32,520 nt of DNA from Candidatus Izemoplasma sp. (GTDB taxonomy: Bacteria > Bacillota_I > Bacilli_A > Izemoplasmatales > Izemoplasmataceae). Under the pieces are notes generated by a model, which made no database searches, had not been told where the DNA came from, and saw nothing but the letters and a program-made list of their open reading frames with translations. The position numbers and the translations under genes were made by a program. The DNA lies in NCBI GenBank assembly GCA_007117625.1, contig SKGE01000071.1, positions 1 through 32,520 of the forward strand, written 5' to 3'. Shown here piece by piece: positions 1 to 12,507 of the stretch (its first letter is position 1; each line of letters opens with the position of its first letter).

Positions 1-77
1 GTTTTCCCATGGTCTACGTGTCCAATTGTTCCAATATTAACATGGGGTTTTGTACGTTCAAATTTTGCTTTTCCCAT
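1..77 (-). CDS. tuf: Elongation factor Tu, N-terminal fragment (truncated by window edge)
   Basis: Minus-strand translation [26 protein letters not shown] (G1 loop GHVDHGKT); GGAGGAAA RBS upstream; directly downstream of fusA. Confidence 0.97.
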   Translation of the reverse strand, partial: [25 protein letters not shown]

Positions 78-157
78 TTAAAGTTTCCTCCTTGAATTGG
101 TCTTATAACAGTGTTATTTTAACTCAAATTTATTTTTATTGCAAGTTATTAAATGTT

Positions 158-2227
158 TTACCCATTGCGTTTAGCAATAATTTCTTCAGAGATCGATTTA
201 GGGCAAGCTTCGTAATGTGAAAATTGCATTGTGTAGTTTCCACGACCTTGTGTATTTGATCGTAAGCTTGTCGCATAACCGAACATTTCTGAAAGTGGTA
301 CTTTACCGGTAACTTGATGCGCGTTACCGCGTTGCTCTTGTGCTTCGATTCTACCACGACGTGCCGTAACATCACCGATAACGTTTCCTAAGTAGTCATC
401 TGGCGCAATTACAGAAACATTCATGATAGGCTCTAATAAAATTGCTTTACATACATCTTTGGCTTTTTTCAGTGCCATTGACGCTGCGACTTTAAACGCA
501 GTTTCTGAGGAATCGACATCATGGTAAGACCCATCAAATAATGTTGCTTTCACATCGATGATTGGATATCCAGCTAATACACCGTGTTGTAGTGACTCTG
601 CAAGTCCTTTATCGACAACTGGAATATATTCTCTTGGCACTGTTCCACCGACGATTTTATCAACGAACTCATACCCTTTACCTAGATTTGGTTCAAACTT
701 AACCCAAACATGTCCGTATTGACCACGCCCACCAGACTGGCGAACAAATTTACCTTCTACATCAGCTTCGGTTGTAAAGGTTTCACGGTAGCTAACTTGT
801 GGCGCACCAACGTTTGCCATAACTTTAAACTCACGTTTCATACGATCAACAATGATGTCTAAGTGTAACTCTCCCATACCAGCGATGATAGTTTGACCTG
901 TTTCATCGTCTGTATACGTTCTAAATGTTGGATCTTCTTCTGCAAGTTTTTGTAGAGCGACACCCATTTTATCTTGGTCAGCTTTTGATTTCGGTTCAAT
1001 AGCGACACTGATAACAGGCTCTGGGAAGTTCATTTTTTCTAAGATGATGTCATATTTTTCTTCCGCTAATGTATCCCCGGTAGATGTTTGCTTAAGCCCT
1101 ACCGCTGCAGCAATATCCCCTGCGTATACGATGTCGATTTCTTCGCGGTGGTTGGCGTGCATTTGAAGAATACGTCCAACACGTTCTTTGTTGTTCTTTG
1201 AAGTATTCATGATGTAAGAACCTTTTTTAAGTTTCCCTGAATAAACTCGGAAGAACGTAAGTTTTCCAACGAATGGATCTGTCATAACTTTGAAAGCAAG
1301 TGCTGCGAATTTTTCATCATCACTTGAAGGCACACGCACTTCAGTTCCGTCTTTTAAAGTTCCTTTAACTTCAAGAACGTCCGTTGGTGCTGGCAAGTAA
1401 CTAATGACTGCATCAAGCATCATTTTTACCCCTTTGTTTTTGAAGGCACTTCCGCATAATACAGGGAAGAATTTAACACTCAATGTCGCTTTACGAATAG
1501 TTTCTTTAATCATTTCGTCTGAAATCTCTTCGTCTTCTAAATAAAGCATCATAAGCTCTTCATCGAAGTCTGCTAAAGCTTCAATTAACTCTCCGCGTTT
1601 TTCTGTCGCTAGGTCTTCATAGTCTTCTGGAATTGGTACTTCTTGAGCAACTTCTTCTGAAGCTCCATCAAAAATATACGCTTTCATCTCTACTAAATCG
1701 ATGATTCCTTTAAACTGTGACTCAGCTCCAATTGGCCACTGGATTGCAGCAGCATTAACGCCTAAACGAGATTTAATTGACTTTAAACTATAATCAAAAT
1801 CTGCACCGATCTTATCCATTTTGTTAATAAAAACGATACGTGGAACACGGTATTCTGTCGCTTGGCGCCAGACTGTTTCCGTTTGTGGTTCAACACCCGC
1901 TTGTGCATCAAGTACAGCGACTGATCCGTCTAAAACACGCAATGAGCGTGAAACTTCTACGGTAAAGTCGACATGGCCAGGAGTGTCGATAATGTTTACG
2001 CGATGATCTTTCCAAAATGCAGTTGTTGCGGCTGAAGTGATGGTAATTCCTCGTTCTTGTTCTTGTGCCATCCAGTCCATCTGTGAAGCACCATCATGCG
2101 TTTCACCCATTTTGTGAATTTTACCAGTGTGATATAAAACACGTTCAGTGGTAGTGGTTTTACCCGCGTCAATATGTGCCATGATTCCAATATTTCTTGT
2201 TTTTTCTAAACTAAATTGTCGTGCCAT
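158..2227 (-). CDS. fusA: Elongation factor G
   Basis: 689 aa; [35 protein letters not shown], full-length EF-G, str operon context. Confidence 0.99.
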   Translation of the reverse strand: MARQFSLEKTRNIGIMAHIDAGKTTTTERVLYHTGKIHKMGETHDGASQMDWMAQEQERGITITSAATTAFWKDHRVNIIDTPGHVDFTVEVSRSLRVLDGSVAVLDAQAGVEPQTETVWRQATEYRVPRIVFINKMDKIGADFDYSLKSIKSRLGVNAAAIQWPIGAESQFKGIIDLVEMKAYIFDGASEEVAQEVPIPEDYEDLATEKRGELIEALADFDEELMMLYLEDEEISDEMIKETIRKATLSVKFFPVLCGSAFKNKGVKMMLDAVISYLPAPTDVLEVKGTLKDGTEVRVPSSDDEKFAALAFKVMTDPFVGKLTFFRVYSGKLKKGSYIMNTSKNNKERVGRILQMHANHREEIDIVYAGDIAAAVGLKQTSTGDTLAEEKYDIILEKMNFPEPVISVAIEPKSKADQDKMGVALQKLAEEDPTFRTYTDDETGQTIIAGMGELHLDIIVDRMKREFKVMANVGAPQVSYRETFTTEADVEGKFVRQSGGRGQYGHVWVKFEPNLGKGYEFVDKIVGGTVPREYIPVVDKGLAESLQHGVLAGYPIIDVKATLFDGSYHDVDSSETAFKVAASMALKKAKDVCKAILLEPIMNVSVIAPDDYLGNVIGDVTARRGRIEAQEQRGNAHQVTGKVPLSEMFGYATSLRSNTQGRGNYTMQFSHYEACPKSISEEIIAKRNG

Positions 2228-2242
2228 AATGAGCGCTCCTTT

Positions 2243-2713
2243 CTACCAGCGATAATGAGCGAATGCTTTATTTGCATCAGCCATTCTATGCATTTCTTCA
2301 CGTTTTTTAACTGAGTTTCCGATGCCGTTTGATGCATCTACAATTTCTTTTGCTAGACGTTCTTCCATGGTTTTCTCATTTCTTAGACGAGCGTATAACA
2401 CCATCCATCTGAGTCCAAGTGTGTAGCGTCTTTCTTCACGTACTTCCGTCGGTACTTGATAGTTTTGACCACCGATACGTCTTGCACGTACTTCGAAGGT
2501 CGGCATAACATTATTTAATGCTTCTTCAAATATTTCAAGAGGCGGCTTATTTGTCATTTTTTCAACACGATCAAATGCGTTATATAAAATACGTTGTGCC
2601 GTTCCCTTTTTTCCATCGTTCATAATGTTATTGATGAGTTTCGTTACTAATTTCGAGTTGTAAAGTGGATCTGGTAATACATCTCTTTTAGCAATATGTC
2701 CTTTACGAGGCAT
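2243..2713 (-). CDS. rpsG: 30S ribosomal protein S7
   Basis: 156 aa; [28 protein letters not shown]...; between rpsL and fusA. Confidence 0.99.
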   Translation of the reverse strand: MPRKGHIAKRDVLPDPLYNSKLVTKLINNIMNDGKKGTAQRILYNAFDRVEKMTNKPPLEIFEEALNNVMPTFEVRARRIGGQNYQVPTEVREERRYTLGLRWMVLYARLRNEKTMEERLAKEIVDASNGIGNSVKKREEMHRMADANKAFAHYRW

Positions 2714-2759
2714 AATTGACTCCTCCTTTCAAAAATATAAATAGCCGTTTATGTCGTAA

Positions 2760-3173
2760 TTAATTTTCTTCTTTTTTCGTTCCGTATTTTGAACGCCCTT
2801 GTTTACGGTTTTCAACACCTGAGGTGTCTCTTGTCCCACGTACTACATGGTAACGTACACCTGGAAGGTCTTTAACACGTCCACCACGAATTAGCACAAC
2901 ACTATGTTCTTGAAGTTTGTGTCCAATCCCTGGAATATACGCAGTAACCTCAATATTGTTTGTTAAACGAACACGAGCATATTTACGTAAAGCCGAGTTT
3001 GGTTTTTTAGGTGTCATCGTTGCAACACGTGTACAAACACCACGTTTTTGTGGACTTGGTGTATCTGTATACTCTTTTTTTAGAGTGTTGAATCCAATAC
3101 CAAGATGTGGCGATTTAGTTTTTTTGGTTTTAGAGTGTCTACCTTTACGAACCAATTGATTAATCGTTGGCAT
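2760..3173 (-). CDS. rpsL: 30S ribosomal protein S12
   Basis: 137 aa; [12 protein letters not shown]...[12 protein letters not shown]-like core ([18 protein letters not shown]). Confidence 0.99.
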   Translation of the reverse strand: MPTINQLVRKGRHSKTKKTKSPHLGIGFNTLKKEYTDTPSPQKRGVCTRVATMTPKKPNSALRKYARVRLTNNIEVTAYIPGIGHKLQEHSVVLIRGGRVKDLPGVRYHVVRGTRDTSGVENRKQGRSKYGTKKEEN

Positions 3174-3286
3174 ATTGTTTCCTCCTCTCTTATTTTATAA
3201 CAACACATCCATGTGTGCCGCATTTCTCATAAAAACAGAGGTTTGATATAACAATCCTCATGTTTTATCTCTATTTCGCACGTGTT

Positions 3287-3315
3287 ATTATATAACACTG
3301 TTCCTGGTGTGTCAA
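3287..3315 (-). promoter_or_regulatory. Consensus sigma-A-type promoter for the str operon (TTGACA-17-TATAAT)
   Basis: Minus strand TTGACA (3310-3315), CACCAGGAACAGTGTTA (17 nt), TATAAT (3287-3292). Confidence 0.93.
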
Positions 3316-3333
3316 TAGTTATGATTTAAGTTT

Positions 3334-3366
3334 TTAAAAAAATTAAGCGGCACAAGCGTGCCGCTT
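3334..3366 (-). terminator. Rho-independent terminator after rpoC
   Basis: Minus strand AAGCGGCAC-GCTT-GTGCCGCTT (9-bp stem) followed by AATTTTTTT. Confidence 0.93.
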
Positions 3367-3370
3367 ATTA

Positions 3371-6300
3371 TTACTCATAAAAATCTTCGTCATCATCAAC
3401 ATCGTCAATTAAATCATCGAATGCATCATCATGATCTTCTGGTTGTGATTCAAATGCATCATCTAAATACATTGCTTCATCTTGAGTGTCTTCTTCTTCA
3501 GGCTCAGGTTTTTCATAATCGAAATGTTTGTGTTTTAAAATTCCTGTTCCTGCTGGGATTAACCCACCAATAATGACATTTTCTTTTAATCCAATAAGGT
3601 CATCTGTTTTACCGCGAATCGCTGCATCGGTTAAGACGCGTGTGGTCTCTTGGAAACTTGCTGCGCTTAAGAATGATTCACTTCTTAAGGAAGCGCGAGT
3701 AATTCCAAGTAACACCGGTCTACCAACCGCTGGGCGCTTACGCGCTGCGACGGCTTGCTTATTCGCTTCTTTGAACTCTCTAATCGAGACTTGTGCGCCT
3801 GGTAATAATTCTGTATCGCCTTCAATAATGATATTAATTTTACGCATCATTTGATGGACAATAATTTCGATATGTTTATCGGAAATATCTACCCCTTGCG
3901 CTCGGTATACTTTTTGAACTTCTTGAATAATGTATTGCTGTACGGTTTCTGCATCAGTTGCTTTAAGCAACTGTTTCGGATCGATTGAACCTTCTGTGAT
4001 GCTTTGTCCAGCAAAAACTTCTTGCTGTTCTTTAACGAGCAAAGATACACCGCTGTTTGTTTCATAGACATGCTTATCTTTACCAACAATGGTTACTTTG
4101 TAACGCTCGTTGATTTGTTCGATATCTTCAACGACACCATCAATTTCACTAATAATCGCTTTACCTTTTGGCATTCGCGCTTCAAAAAGCTCTTGAATAC
4201 GTGGTAACCCTTGGGTAATATCTGCACCTGCAACCCCACCAGTATGGAAGGTACGCATGGTTAACTGTGTCCCTGGTTCTCCAATTGATTGTGCGGCGAT
4301 AATTCCAACACTTTCTCCGACTTCTACTTGTTCACCAGTAGCTAAGTTTTGTCCGTAACACTTTTTACAAACTCCACGTTCTGAGTTACATGTTAATACA
4401 GAGCGGATTTTAACCTCTTCAATCCCTGCTGTAGCGATTTCATTCGCTAGGCTTTCTGTAATGTATGTGTCTTGTTGGATAATGATTTCTCCTGTCTCAG
4501 GGTGAACAACAGTTTGCTGGGTATAACGGCCCATTAATCTTTCGGCGAGAGACTCGATAATTTTGTTATCACTATCGACAATATCTCGCACGATGGTTCC
4601 ACGATCAGTAAGACAGTCTTCTTCGGTTATAACTAAGTCTTGACTGACATCAACAAGGCGTCTTGTTAAGTACCCTGAATCGGCTGTTTTTAAGGCTGTA
4701 TCTGTTGAACCTTTACGTGCCCCATGGGTAGAGATAAAGAATTCTGACATTGTTAATCCTTCGCGGAATGCTGCTTTAATTGGTAACTCAATCGTCTTAC
4801 CAGATGGGTTTGACATGAGTCCACGCATCCCTGCTAACTGTGTAAAGTTCGATGCGTTACCACGCGCTCCAGAATCACTCATCATAAAGATATGATTATC
4901 GTCTGGAAGCTCGTTTAAAAGCCCTTTTTCAATGACTGTTTTTATGGCTTTCCAAACTTTTAATACATGTTCATAACGTTCGTTATCCGTCAATAACCCG
5001 TTTTCATAAAGATCTTGGATTTGTTCGACTTTTTCATCACCTTTTTTAAGTTCTGCCATTTTTTGACTGTATGGTGTAACGTCGAATGCACTTACCGTAA
5101 TCCCTGCAAATGTTGAATAGCGGAATCCTAGATTTTTCATCTTATCAAGCATTTTACTAGTTTCGTTAATCTTGAACTCGGCGAAAACACGTGAAATAAT
5201 CAACGACAAGAAACGCTTTTTAAATGGTGATACCAAAGGCATCTTTTTAATACTTTCGGTAATATTTCCACCACGTGGGATAAAGTATTTATCCGGAGTG
5301 TTTTCTCTTAAGTTTTCTTCGGTGGGTTCGTTTAAGTAAGGGAAACTTTTTGGTAAGATTTCATTAAAGATTAATTTACCATAGGTGGTCACTAAGTACC
5401 CTTCTTTTTGGGATTTTGTTAACGGTGCATTTCCGAGTGCGTTTCCACGCAATGCAATGCGTGAATGCAGTGTTATTTCGTTGTTTTCAAACGCCAACAT
5501 AACTTCGTTAAAATCACCGAAAACGCGTCCTTCACCTTTAGCGCTTGCACGCTCTAAGGTTAAATAATAGTTTCCTAAAACCATATCTTGTGATGGTGTA
5601 ACAACTGGTTTTCCATCTTTAGGGTTTAGGATATTGTTTGATGCAAGCATCAATACTCTAGCTTCTGCTTGTGCTTCTTCTGATAAAGGGACATGGACTG
5701 CCATCTGGTCACCATCAAAGTCCGCATTAAACGCAGTAGTGACAAGCGGATGCAAGCGGATCGCTTTTCCTTCAACCAGTTTTGGTTCAAAGGCTTGAAT
5801 CCCAAGTCTGTGTAGGGTTGGTGCACGGTTAAGCAGTACTGGATGTTCTTTGATAACATCTTCTAAGACTTGCCAAATTCTAGAGTCTAAGCGCTCAATC
5901 ATACCTTTTGCACTTTTAATGTTTGTTGCAATATCGCGTTCAATAAGTTCACGTATAACAAATGGTTTAAAGAGTGAAATCGCCATTTCTTTTGGCAATC
6001 CACACTGATACATTTCAAGGTCTGGGCCAACAACGATAACACTACGACCAGAGTAGTCAACACGTTTTCCTAGTAAGTTTTGACGGAAACGTCCTTGTTT
6101 ACCACGCAGCATGTCTGAGAGTGATTTTAATGGACGGTTTTTCTCAACAACCATTTTGCGACCACGCTTTGAGTTATCGATTAATGCATCAACAGCTTCT
6201 TGAAGCATCCGGCGCTCATTTTTCGTAATGAGGTGTGGTGCTTTTTGTTCAATTTGTCGTTTAAGTCGGTTGTTTCGGTTTAAGATTCTACGGTATAAGT

Positions 6301-7063
6301 CGTTTAAATCTGTCGTAGCAAATCGTCCACCATCAAGCTGTACCATAGGACGTAATTCCGGTGGAATGACAGGTAATACGTCCATAACCATCCACTCTGG
6401 TTTGTTGTCAGAGTTTTTAAATGCTTCGAGTACCTCTAAACGTTTAATGATTTTTTCACGCTTTTGTTTTGAAGCTTGAGGCAGCTCTTTGCGTAATTTA
6501 TAGACCGATTCTTCAAGATCGATTTGTTGTAAAAGTACTTTAACTGCTTCAGCACCGGTAAGTGCTCTAAAGCGGTTTCCATATTCCATGTATTTTTCTG
6601 TATATTTCGCTTCAGAAAGAATTTGTTTATACGTTAAATCTGTGTCACCTTTGTCGATCACAATATATGAAGCAAGATAAACAACTTCTTCTAAATCTTT
6701 CGGTTTAATATCTAATAATGTAGCGATGCGTGAAGGGGTATTACGCAGGTACCACGTATGGACGACTGGCGCTGCTAACTTAATATGTCCCATACGTTCA
6801 CGACGGACTTTACTTTCGGTAATTTCTACGCCACAGACTGGACATTTTTTACCGCTTTGTGAACTGCGTTTTGATTTGTTATTACAAGCACATTGATAGT
6901 CTTTTTGTGGACCGAAAATTTCTTCACAAAAGAGTCCTTTGCGCTCGGGTTTTAGGGTTCTATAGTTAATGGTCTCATGTTTTTCTACTTCTCCGTATGA
7001 CCAAGATAAAATTTCCTCAGGTGATGCTAAACGGATTTTATAGTGGGAAAACTTTTTACTCAT
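3371..7063 (-). CDS. rpoC: DNA-directed RNA polymerase subunit beta'
   Basis: 1230 aa; contains [16 protein letters not shown] catalytic motif and zinc-binding CxC...CPVCG; acidic C-terminal tail. Confidence 0.99.
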   Translation of the reverse strand: MSKKFSHYKIRLASPEEILSWSYGEVEKHETINYRTLKPERKGLFCEEIFGPQKDYQCACNNKSKRSSQSGKKCPVCGVEITESKVRRERMGHIKLAAPVVHTWYLRNTPSRIATLLDIKPKDLEEVVYLASYIVIDKGDTDLTYKQILSEAKYTEKYMEYGNRFRALTGAEAVKVLLQQIDLEESVYKLRKELPQASKQKREKIIKRLEVLEAFKNSDNKPEWMVMDVLPVIPPELRPMVQLDGGRFATTDLNDLYRRILNRNNRLKRQIEQKAPHLITKNERRMLQEAVDALIDNSKRGRKMVVEKNRPLKSLSDMLRGKQGRFRQNLLGKRVDYSGRSVIVVGPDLEMYQCGLPKEMAISLFKPFVIRELIERDIATNIKSAKGMIERLDSRIWQVLEDVIKEHPVLLNRAPTLHRLGIQAFEPKLVEGKAIRLHPLVTTAFNADFDGDQMAVHVPLSEEAQAEARVLMLASNNILNPKDGKPVVTPSQDMVLGNYYLTLERASAKGEGRVFGDFNEVMLAFENNEITLHSRIALRGNALGNAPLTKSQKEGYLVTTYGKLIFNEILPKSFPYLNEPTEENLRENTPDKYFIPRGGNITESIKKMPLVSPFKKRFLSLIISRVFAEFKINETSKMLDKMKNLGFRYSTFAGITVSAFDVTPYSQKMAELKKGDEKVEQIQDLYENGLLTDNERYEHVLKVWKAIKTVIEKGLLNELPDDNHIFMMSDSGARGNASNFTQLAGMRGLMSNPSGKTIELPIKAAFREGLTMSEFFISTHGARKGSTDTALKTADSGYLTRRLVDVSQDLVITEEDCLTDRGTIVRDIVDSDNKIIESLAERLMGRYTQQTVVHPETGEIIIQQDTYITESLANEIATAGIEEVKIRSVLTCNSERGVCKKCYGQNLATGEQVEVGESVGIIAAQSIGEPGTQLTMRTFHTGGVAGADITQGLPRIQELFEARMPKGKAIISEIDGVVEDIEQINERYKVTIVGKDKHVYETNSGVSLLVKEQQEVFAGQSITEGSIDPKQLLKATDAETVQQYIIQEVQKVYRAQGVDISDKHIEIIVHQMMRKINIIIEGDTELLPGAQVSIREFKEANKQAVAARKRPAVGRPVLLGITRASLRSESFLSAASFQETTRVLTDAAIRGKTDDLIGLKENVIIGGLIPAGTGILKHKHFDYEKPEPEEEDTQDEAMYLDDAFESQPEDHDDAFDDLIDDVDDDEDFYE

Positions 7064-7079
7064 AATATCACCTTACCTT

Positions 7080-10000
7080 TTAGGAATTAAAGCCGAATTT
7101 GTCGATATAATCTTCCACGTCAGAATCTTCTACGAGACTTTTGTTTGCTTCGTTTTGCTTCGAGTCACGATTGATGAGCTCGACATAAATACCAAGCGAT
7201 TGTAATTCACGAGTTAGTACGCGGAACGATTCTGGAAGACTTGGTCCCGGAATACTCTTACCATCAACAATAGCTCTAAATACTTTGTTACGTCCGATGA
7301 TGTCATCACTCTTAACGGTAAGCATTTCTTGTAAACAATAAGCTGCACCATATGCCTCAAGTGCCCATACTTCCATCTCACCAAAACGCTGACCACCATT
7401 TTGAGCTTTACCACCCATTGGTTGTTGTGTAACTAAGGTGTATGGTCCAACGCTTCGAGCATGTAATTTATCGTCAACCATATGATCAAGCTTGATCATA
7501 TGCATAACACCAACAGATACATCGTTGTCGTAGGCATCGCCTGTACGACCTGAATATAACTTCGTTTTACCATCCATTTGCATATTGGCTTCTTTCATGA
7601 TTTCGACTAGGTCATCGTTGCTAACCCCATCGAAGACTGGTGTCGCAATGTGTACACCAAGTTTTTTAGCTGCCATTCCAAGGTGGATTTCTAAAACTTG
7701 TCCGATGTTCATACGCGACGGAACGCCTAATGGGTTAAGCATGATATCGATTGGTGTTCCATCTGGTAAAAATGGCATATCTTCTTCCGGTAAAATTTTC
7801 GAGATAACACCTTTGTTACCATGGCGTCCTGCCATTTTGTCACCTTCGGATATTTTACGTTTTTGAACGATGAAGACCTGTACAACTTCTCTTGCACCAG
7901 GTGGTAATTCATCATCATTATCTCTTGAAAAATATTTCACGCTTTGAACAATGCCGCCTCCACCGTGTGGCACTTTTAACGAGCTGTCGCGAACTTCACG
8001 TGATTTTTCTCCAAAAATTGCTAATAAAAGCTTATCTTCTGGGGTTGGATCCGTTTGACCTTTCGGTGTAATCTTACCAACTAAAATATCACCTTCTTCA
8101 ACCTCAGCACCTGGAATAATAACACCGCGTTCATCTAGGTATCTTCTACCGTCTTCACCAACGTTTGGTATTTCGCGCGTAATTTCTTCTTTTCCAAGTT
8201 TTGTTTCGCGTGCTTCTGCTTCATATTTTTCTATATGGATTGATGTGTAAACATCTTCTTTAACAAGTCGTTCACTTAAAATAATCGCATCCTCATAGTT
8301 GTAACCATTCCATGTCATAAAGGCAACCGTTACATTACGACCTAAGGCTAATTCACCTTCATCCATCGAAGGACCATCGGTAATGATATCTCCTTTATTA
8401 ACGAACTCATTCGGAACAACGATTGGTCTTTCCGTGACGTTTGTTCCTTGATTACTACGTTGGAACTTACGCAACTGATAAACATCGCGCTCGCCATCTT
8501 CACGACGCACAACGATACGTTTTGCATCGACGTACTCAACGGTTCCATCATTATCTGCCACTAAGCACGATCCTGAATCTTGAGCGGCTTTATACTCTAT
8601 ACCAGTTCCAACAAATGGTGCCTCTGGACGAAGTAATGGTATTGCCTGACGTTGCATGTTCGCACCCATTAAGGCACGGTTGGCATCATCATGCTCTAAG
8701 AACGGAATACAAGCTGTTGAAATTGAGACAATTTGTTTTGGGGAAACGTCAATCAGTTCAACGGTTTCTCTTGCAAACATTTTAGTTTCTCCCATATAGC
8801 GTGCAACTACATTGTCATTGATAATACGTTTGTCATCATCAAGCTCGATGTTTGCCTGTCCGATGGTATAGTTTTCTTCTTCATCTGCAGTAAGGAAAAC
8901 CATTTCGTCAGTGACGAAACGCTCATCACCCTCACCTTCAATAACTTTTAGGTATGGAGTTTCCATAAATCCGTATTTATTAACACGAACGTATGATGAT
9001 AAGCGGTTGATCAGACCGATGTTTTGTCCCTCTGGTGTTTCAATTGGACAAATACGTCCGTAATGTGAATAGTGGACGTCACGAACCTCAAACCCAGCAC
9101 GATCACGTGTAAGTCCTCCTGGACCCAACGCAGAAATACTACGCTTATGGGTTAACTCATCTAATGGATTTGTTTGAGACATAAACTGTGACAACTGACT
9201 TGATCCAAAGAACTCTTTCAATGAAGAGGTCAACGGTCTTATGTTGATGAGGTTTTGTGGAGTAATATCAGCACCACTTTGTGTACTCATGCGATCTTTA
9301 ACGTTTTTCTCAAGTTTAGAAAGTCCAATTCTAAACTGGTTTTTCAACAGTTCACCAATTAATCTTAAGCGACGGTTCCCTAAATGATCAATATCATCTA
9401 AGCGTCCGTAACTTTCAAATAGGTTTAAGTAATACCCAATACTTGCAAAGATATCAGAAGCAACGATATGTTCACGTTCTTCTTTTGAATAGTTTCCGAT
9501 GACGCGTACGGTTTTAACCTCGTCATCTCTATTACGGTGTAATATATCTAAAACTTCTACTTTTGTTAACTCAAAGTATAAAGCTTCTTTATCAAACGTT
9601 TCAGTGATTGAAGCTACCATATCTTCATAAGCTTTATTCCCGTGTTCTTCAACATATTTTTTCTTATTCAGGCCTTGATGTTTTAAGTATCCTTTGACAT
9701 ATGCTTGAACGGTTAGATATTTTTGGGTTTTAATTTGCTCGTACTTTTCTTCGTCAGTTAAATAGTTCAAGAATGGATTAGCATCTAATATTTCTTTTTG
9801 AGCTAAGAAATCATATTCCAATCCTTCGTTAACAACCCCTGGGATTTCTTTCGTGAAGAACTCACGATTTTCATCTAAAATCGCTAAATGTTTTTTGTTT
9901 AAACGCTCTTTAGCTGAAATGAGCACTTCTCCAGTCTCGGGATTCACAAAATCATACGCGAGTGCTTTACCGCGTAAATGATTTAAAATATCCATCTTTT

Positions 10001-10832
10001 TATTTATTTTATAACGTCCAACTTCAGCTAACTCATAGCGTTTAGAATCGAATAATCGGCTCGTAAAAAATGACATAGCCCCTTCAATTGTCGCAGTTTC
10101 CCCTTGACGCAATTTTGAGTAAACTTCTAAAATCGCTTCTGCTGAAGATGTTGTCAAGTCTTTTTCAAGCGTGCTTTCAAATAGTGGATTATCCATAAAA
10201 AGCGCCTTCATCTGTTCTTTATCAGATAAACCTAAGGCACTAATTAATGTGGTTAGTGGAATCTTTTTAGAGCGATCTAATTTGACAAATAATGTATCCT
10301 TCGCTCCAATTTCATACTCCAGCCATGCTCCACGATTTGGGATCACTTGTCCTAAGTATTTACGGCGAAGTGTTTTCTTATCGATTTCTTCAGAATAAAA
10401 AACACCCGCACTACGAACAATTTGTGATACGATTACACGTTCAGAACCATTGATGAGGAAAGATCCTGTTGGTGTCATAAATGGGAAATCTCCCATAAAG
10501 ATTTTTTGTTCTTTGATTTCACCAGTAACTTTGTTTACTAGTTTTACATTAACCCGTAACGGACGTGAATATGTTAGGTCCTTCTCTTTAGTACGACTCA
10601 ATGTGTATTTTGGATCACCGAACTCAAAGTGTTCAAAGTATAACTCTAAGTCTTGCGTAAAGTTTTCAATTGGGGAAATATCTCTAAAAAGTTCACCTAA
10701 TCCCTGTTCAACGAACCATTGAAAAGAATCGGTTTGTACCTTAATGAGGTTCGGTAATTCAATGTTTGATTTAACGCGTGAGTAATTTCTTCTTTCACGT
10801 TTTTTTCCGTATTTAATAACTTTGTAATTCAC
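7080..10832 (-). CDS. rpoB: DNA-directed RNA polymerase subunit beta (GTG start)
   Basis: 1250 aa; GSSQLSQFM...THKR...[38 protein letters not shown] start preceded by GGGGTGA. Confidence 0.99.
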   Translation of the reverse strand: MNYKVIKYGKKRERRNYSRVKSNIELPNLIKVQTDSFQWFVEQGLGELFRDISPIENFTQDLELYFEHFEFGDPKYTLSRTKEKDLTYSRPLRVNVKLVNKVTGEIKEQKIFMGDFPFMTPTGSFLINGSERVIVSQIVRSAGVFYSEEIDKKTLRRKYLGQVIPNRGAWLEYEIGAKDTLFVKLDRSKKIPLTTLISALGLSDKEQMKALFMDNPLFESTLEKDLTTSSAEAILEVYSKLRQGETATIEGAMSFFTSRLFDSKRYELAEVGRYKINKKMDILNHLRGKALAYDFVNPETGEVLISAKERLNKKHLAILDENREFFTKEIPGVVNEGLEYDFLAQKEILDANPFLNYLTDEEKYEQIKTQKYLTVQAYVKGYLKHQGLNKKKYVEEHGNKAYEDMVASITETFDKEALYFELTKVEVLDILHRNRDDEVKTVRVIGNYSKEEREHIVASDIFASIGYYLNLFESYGRLDDIDHLGNRRLRLIGELLKNQFRIGLSKLEKNVKDRMSTQSGADITPQNLINIRPLTSSLKEFFGSSQLSQFMSQTNPLDELTHKRSISALGPGGLTRDRAGFEVRDVHYSHYGRICPIETPEGQNIGLINRLSSYVRVNKYGFMETPYLKVIEGEGDERFVTDEMVFLTADEEENYTIGQANIELDDDKRIINDNVVARYMGETKMFARETVELIDVSPKQIVSISTACIPFLEHDDANRALMGANMQRQAIPLLRPEAPFVGTGIEYKAAQDSGSCLVADNDGTVEYVDAKRIVVRREDGERDVYQLRKFQRSNQGTNVTERPIVVPNEFVNKGDIITDGPSMDEGELALGRNVTVAFMTWNGYNYEDAIILSERLVKEDVYTSIHIEKYEAEARETKLGKEEITREIPNVGEDGRRYLDERGVIIPGAEVEEGDILVGKITPKGQTDPTPEDKLLLAIFGEKSREVRDSSLKVPHGGGGIVQSVKYFSRDNDDELPPGAREVVQVFIVQKRKISEGDKMAGRHGNKGVISKILPEEDMPFLPDGTPIDIMLNPLGVPSRMNIGQVLEIHLGMAAKKLGVHIATPVFDGVSNDDLVEIMKEANMQMDGKTKLYSGRTGDAYDNDVSVGVMHMIKLDHMVDDKLHARSVGPYTLVTQQPMGGKAQNGGQRFGEMEVWALEAYGAAYCLQEMLTVKSDDIIGRNKVFRAIVDGKSIPGPSLPESFRVLTRELQSLGIYVELINRDSKQNEANKSLVEDSDVEDYIDKFGFNS

Positions 10833-10868
10833 TAATATTCACCCCGTTTTATGATTAAAAAAGTGACT

Positions 10869-10890
10869 ACAACGCAAAAAAGCGCATTGT
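10869..10890 (-). other. Hairpin in rpoB 5' leader
   Basis: Minus strand ACAATGC-GCTTTTTT-GCGTTGT (7 bp with one G-U pair). A TTGACA occurs upstream (around 10917-10922), but the -10 is ambiguous. Confidence 0.5.
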
Positions 10891-10920
10891 ATCGCATTTT
10901 GTAATTTTATCACATGCTTG

Positions 10921-11517
10921 TCAAATAGTCAATGAATTTTGGCATCTTATAATATGAAAGCCTTTTTCTTTATTAACTACTGTGACTTGATAATGTTTAT
11001 CTAAAAATTTAATCGCAGATAATGCTCCATGTTTTTTGTGCATTACGATCCACAGAATCCCTTTAGATTTTAAATGCGCTTTTGCGGTTTTAAATATGTT
11101 ATAAAGCTGTGTTTTTCCGATGCGAATTGGTGGATTGGTCACGATGTGATGAAACTGTTGATCAACATTTTCAAATCCATCACTCTCAAAAACAACACCA
11201 TTTACACCATTGTTTTTTAGATTTATCCGCGATAACTCAAGCGCTCTTAGATTGACATCAATCATCGTTACGTTCGCTGTATAGATTTTTCCAATGACGG
11301 TTCCAATTATACCGTATCCACACCCCATATCTAATACATCTTCATCAGTCTTTATATCGATTGCTTTAAGCAGTAGTTCTGTAGCTGAATCGACATGATC
11401 TTTTGAAAATACACCAGCATCTGTGATGAAGGAAAAGGTCTTTTGCTTGAACGTAAAGGTAATCTCTTTTCTATCGTGCTTAAGTGTCTCTTGGTTTCTA
11501 GAAAAGTAATGAGTCAT
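10921..11517 (-). CDS. Class I SAM-dependent methyltransferase, RsmC/YbxB-like 16S rRNA methyltransferase
   Basis: 198 aa; VLDMGCGYGIIGTVIGK and HHIVTNPPIRIGK motifs; the rplL-[MTase]-rpoB position is conserved in Firmicutes. Confidence 0.9.
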   Translation of the reverse strand: MTHYFSRNQETLKHDRKEITFTFKQKTFSFITDAGVFSKDHVDSATELLLKAIDIKTDEDVLDMGCGYGIIGTVIGKIYTANVTMIDVNLRALELSRINLKNNGVNGVVFESDGFENVDQQFHHIVTNPPIRIGKTQLYNIFKTAKAHLKSKGILWIVMHKKHGALSAIKFLDKHYQVTVVNKEKGFHIIRCQNSLTI

Positions 11518-11551
11518 AGATTCACCTTTTCTTTATTTGCTGATTAAAGGG

Positions 11552-11579
11552 AAAAACCTGAGTCTAGACTCAGGTTTTT
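11552..11579 (-). terminator. Terminator after rplL; a perfect 28-nt palindrome that could work on both strands
   Basis: AAAAACCTGAGTCTAGACTCAGGTTTTT, exactly self-complementary, between rplL and the methyltransferase. Confidence 0.85.
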
Positions 11580-11594
11580 TATGGTTAGATAATG

Positions 11595-11963
11595 TTATTT
11601 AAGTTCAACAGTTGCGCCAGCTTCTTCTAACTTACCTTTAAGCTCTTCAGCATCTTCTTTGCTAAGTTGTTCTTTAACAGTTGCAGGAATGTTATCAACA
11701 AGTTCTTTCGCTTCTTTAAGTCCAAGTCCTGTAACTTCACGTACTGATTTAAGGACAGCGATTTTTTTCGCACCTACGTCAGTAATAACTACGTCAAAGT
11801 CTGATTTTTCTTCTTCTTCAGCTGCTGCTGCAGGTCCTGCTACAGCGACTGCACTTGGGTCAACACCAAATTCTTCTTTCATTAAGTCAACAAGGTCTTT
11901 AAGTTCAAGTAATGTTTTTTCTTTTAATGATTCAATAATTTCTGCATTGGTTAATTTTGCCAT
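11595..11963 (-). CDS. rplL: 50S ribosomal protein L7/L12
   Basis: 122 aa; alanine-rich hinge and [21 protein letters not shown]-terminal domain. Confidence 0.99.
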   Translation of the reverse strand: MAKLTNAEIIESLKEKTLLELKDLVDLMKEEFGVDPSAVAVAGPAAAAEEEEKSDFDVVITDVGAKKIAVLKSVREVTGLGLKEAKELVDNIPATVKEQLSKEDAEELKGKLEEAGATVELK

Positions 11964-11982
11964 GATTTTTTCCTCCTATTTT

Positions 11983-12486
11983 TTACGCGTTTTCCGCTTC
12001 TAAATTTTCTGCATGTAAACTAAGTGCAATTGCAACTTCTTTGATTGGTTGGAGTATTCCTCCAGCAAACATTGTAAGTAATGCTTCTCTTGATGGGATC
12101 GTTGCAATCGTTTGAATCTTTTCGTTGTTCATGAAGTCACCATCTACCACACCAACTTTAAGTTCTAGTTTTTTGTGGTTTTTTGCAAACTCATAAACTG
12201 TTTTTGCTGCTGAGACGCTGTCTTCGTTTGAGAACGCTACAGCGTTTGGTCCGGTTAAATGCTCAACCATTTCTCCGTAACCAGCAGCTTCAGCTGCGCG
12301 ACGGATGATGTTGTTTTTAATTACTTTAAGTTCACAGCCTGCGTTTAATAGTTCTACACGTAATGCAGTAACTTCTTCAACTGTAAGCCCTAGGTAATCG
12401 ATAATAACAACAGAGTTTGATGCTTGCATCTTTTTAGTAAGTTCATCTACGAGTAATTGTTTTTTCTCAATCGCTTTTTGTGACAA
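11983..12486 (-). CDS. rplJ: 50S ribosomal protein L10 (probable TTG start)
   Basis: ORF given as 11983..12495. AGGAGG sits 8 nt before TTG TCA CAA AAA GCG (MSQKAIEKKQ), which favours a start at 12486 over the upstream GTG. Confidence 0.95.
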   Translation of the reverse strand: MSQKAIEKKQLLVDELTKKMQASNSVVIIDYLGLTVEEVTALRVELLNAGCELKVIKNNIIRRAAEAAGYGEMVEHLTGPNAVAFSNEDSVSAAKTVYEFAKNHKKLELKVGVVDGDFMNNEKIQTIATIPSREALLTMFAGGILQPIKEVAIALSLHAENLEAENA

Positions 12487-12507
12487 GTGTTCCACCTCCT
12501 ACAGTGT

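Noticed and set aside
136-375. 79-aa minus-strand ORF overlapping the fusA 3' end
   Set aside because: Out-of-frame shadow ORF within fusA; no supporting motif.
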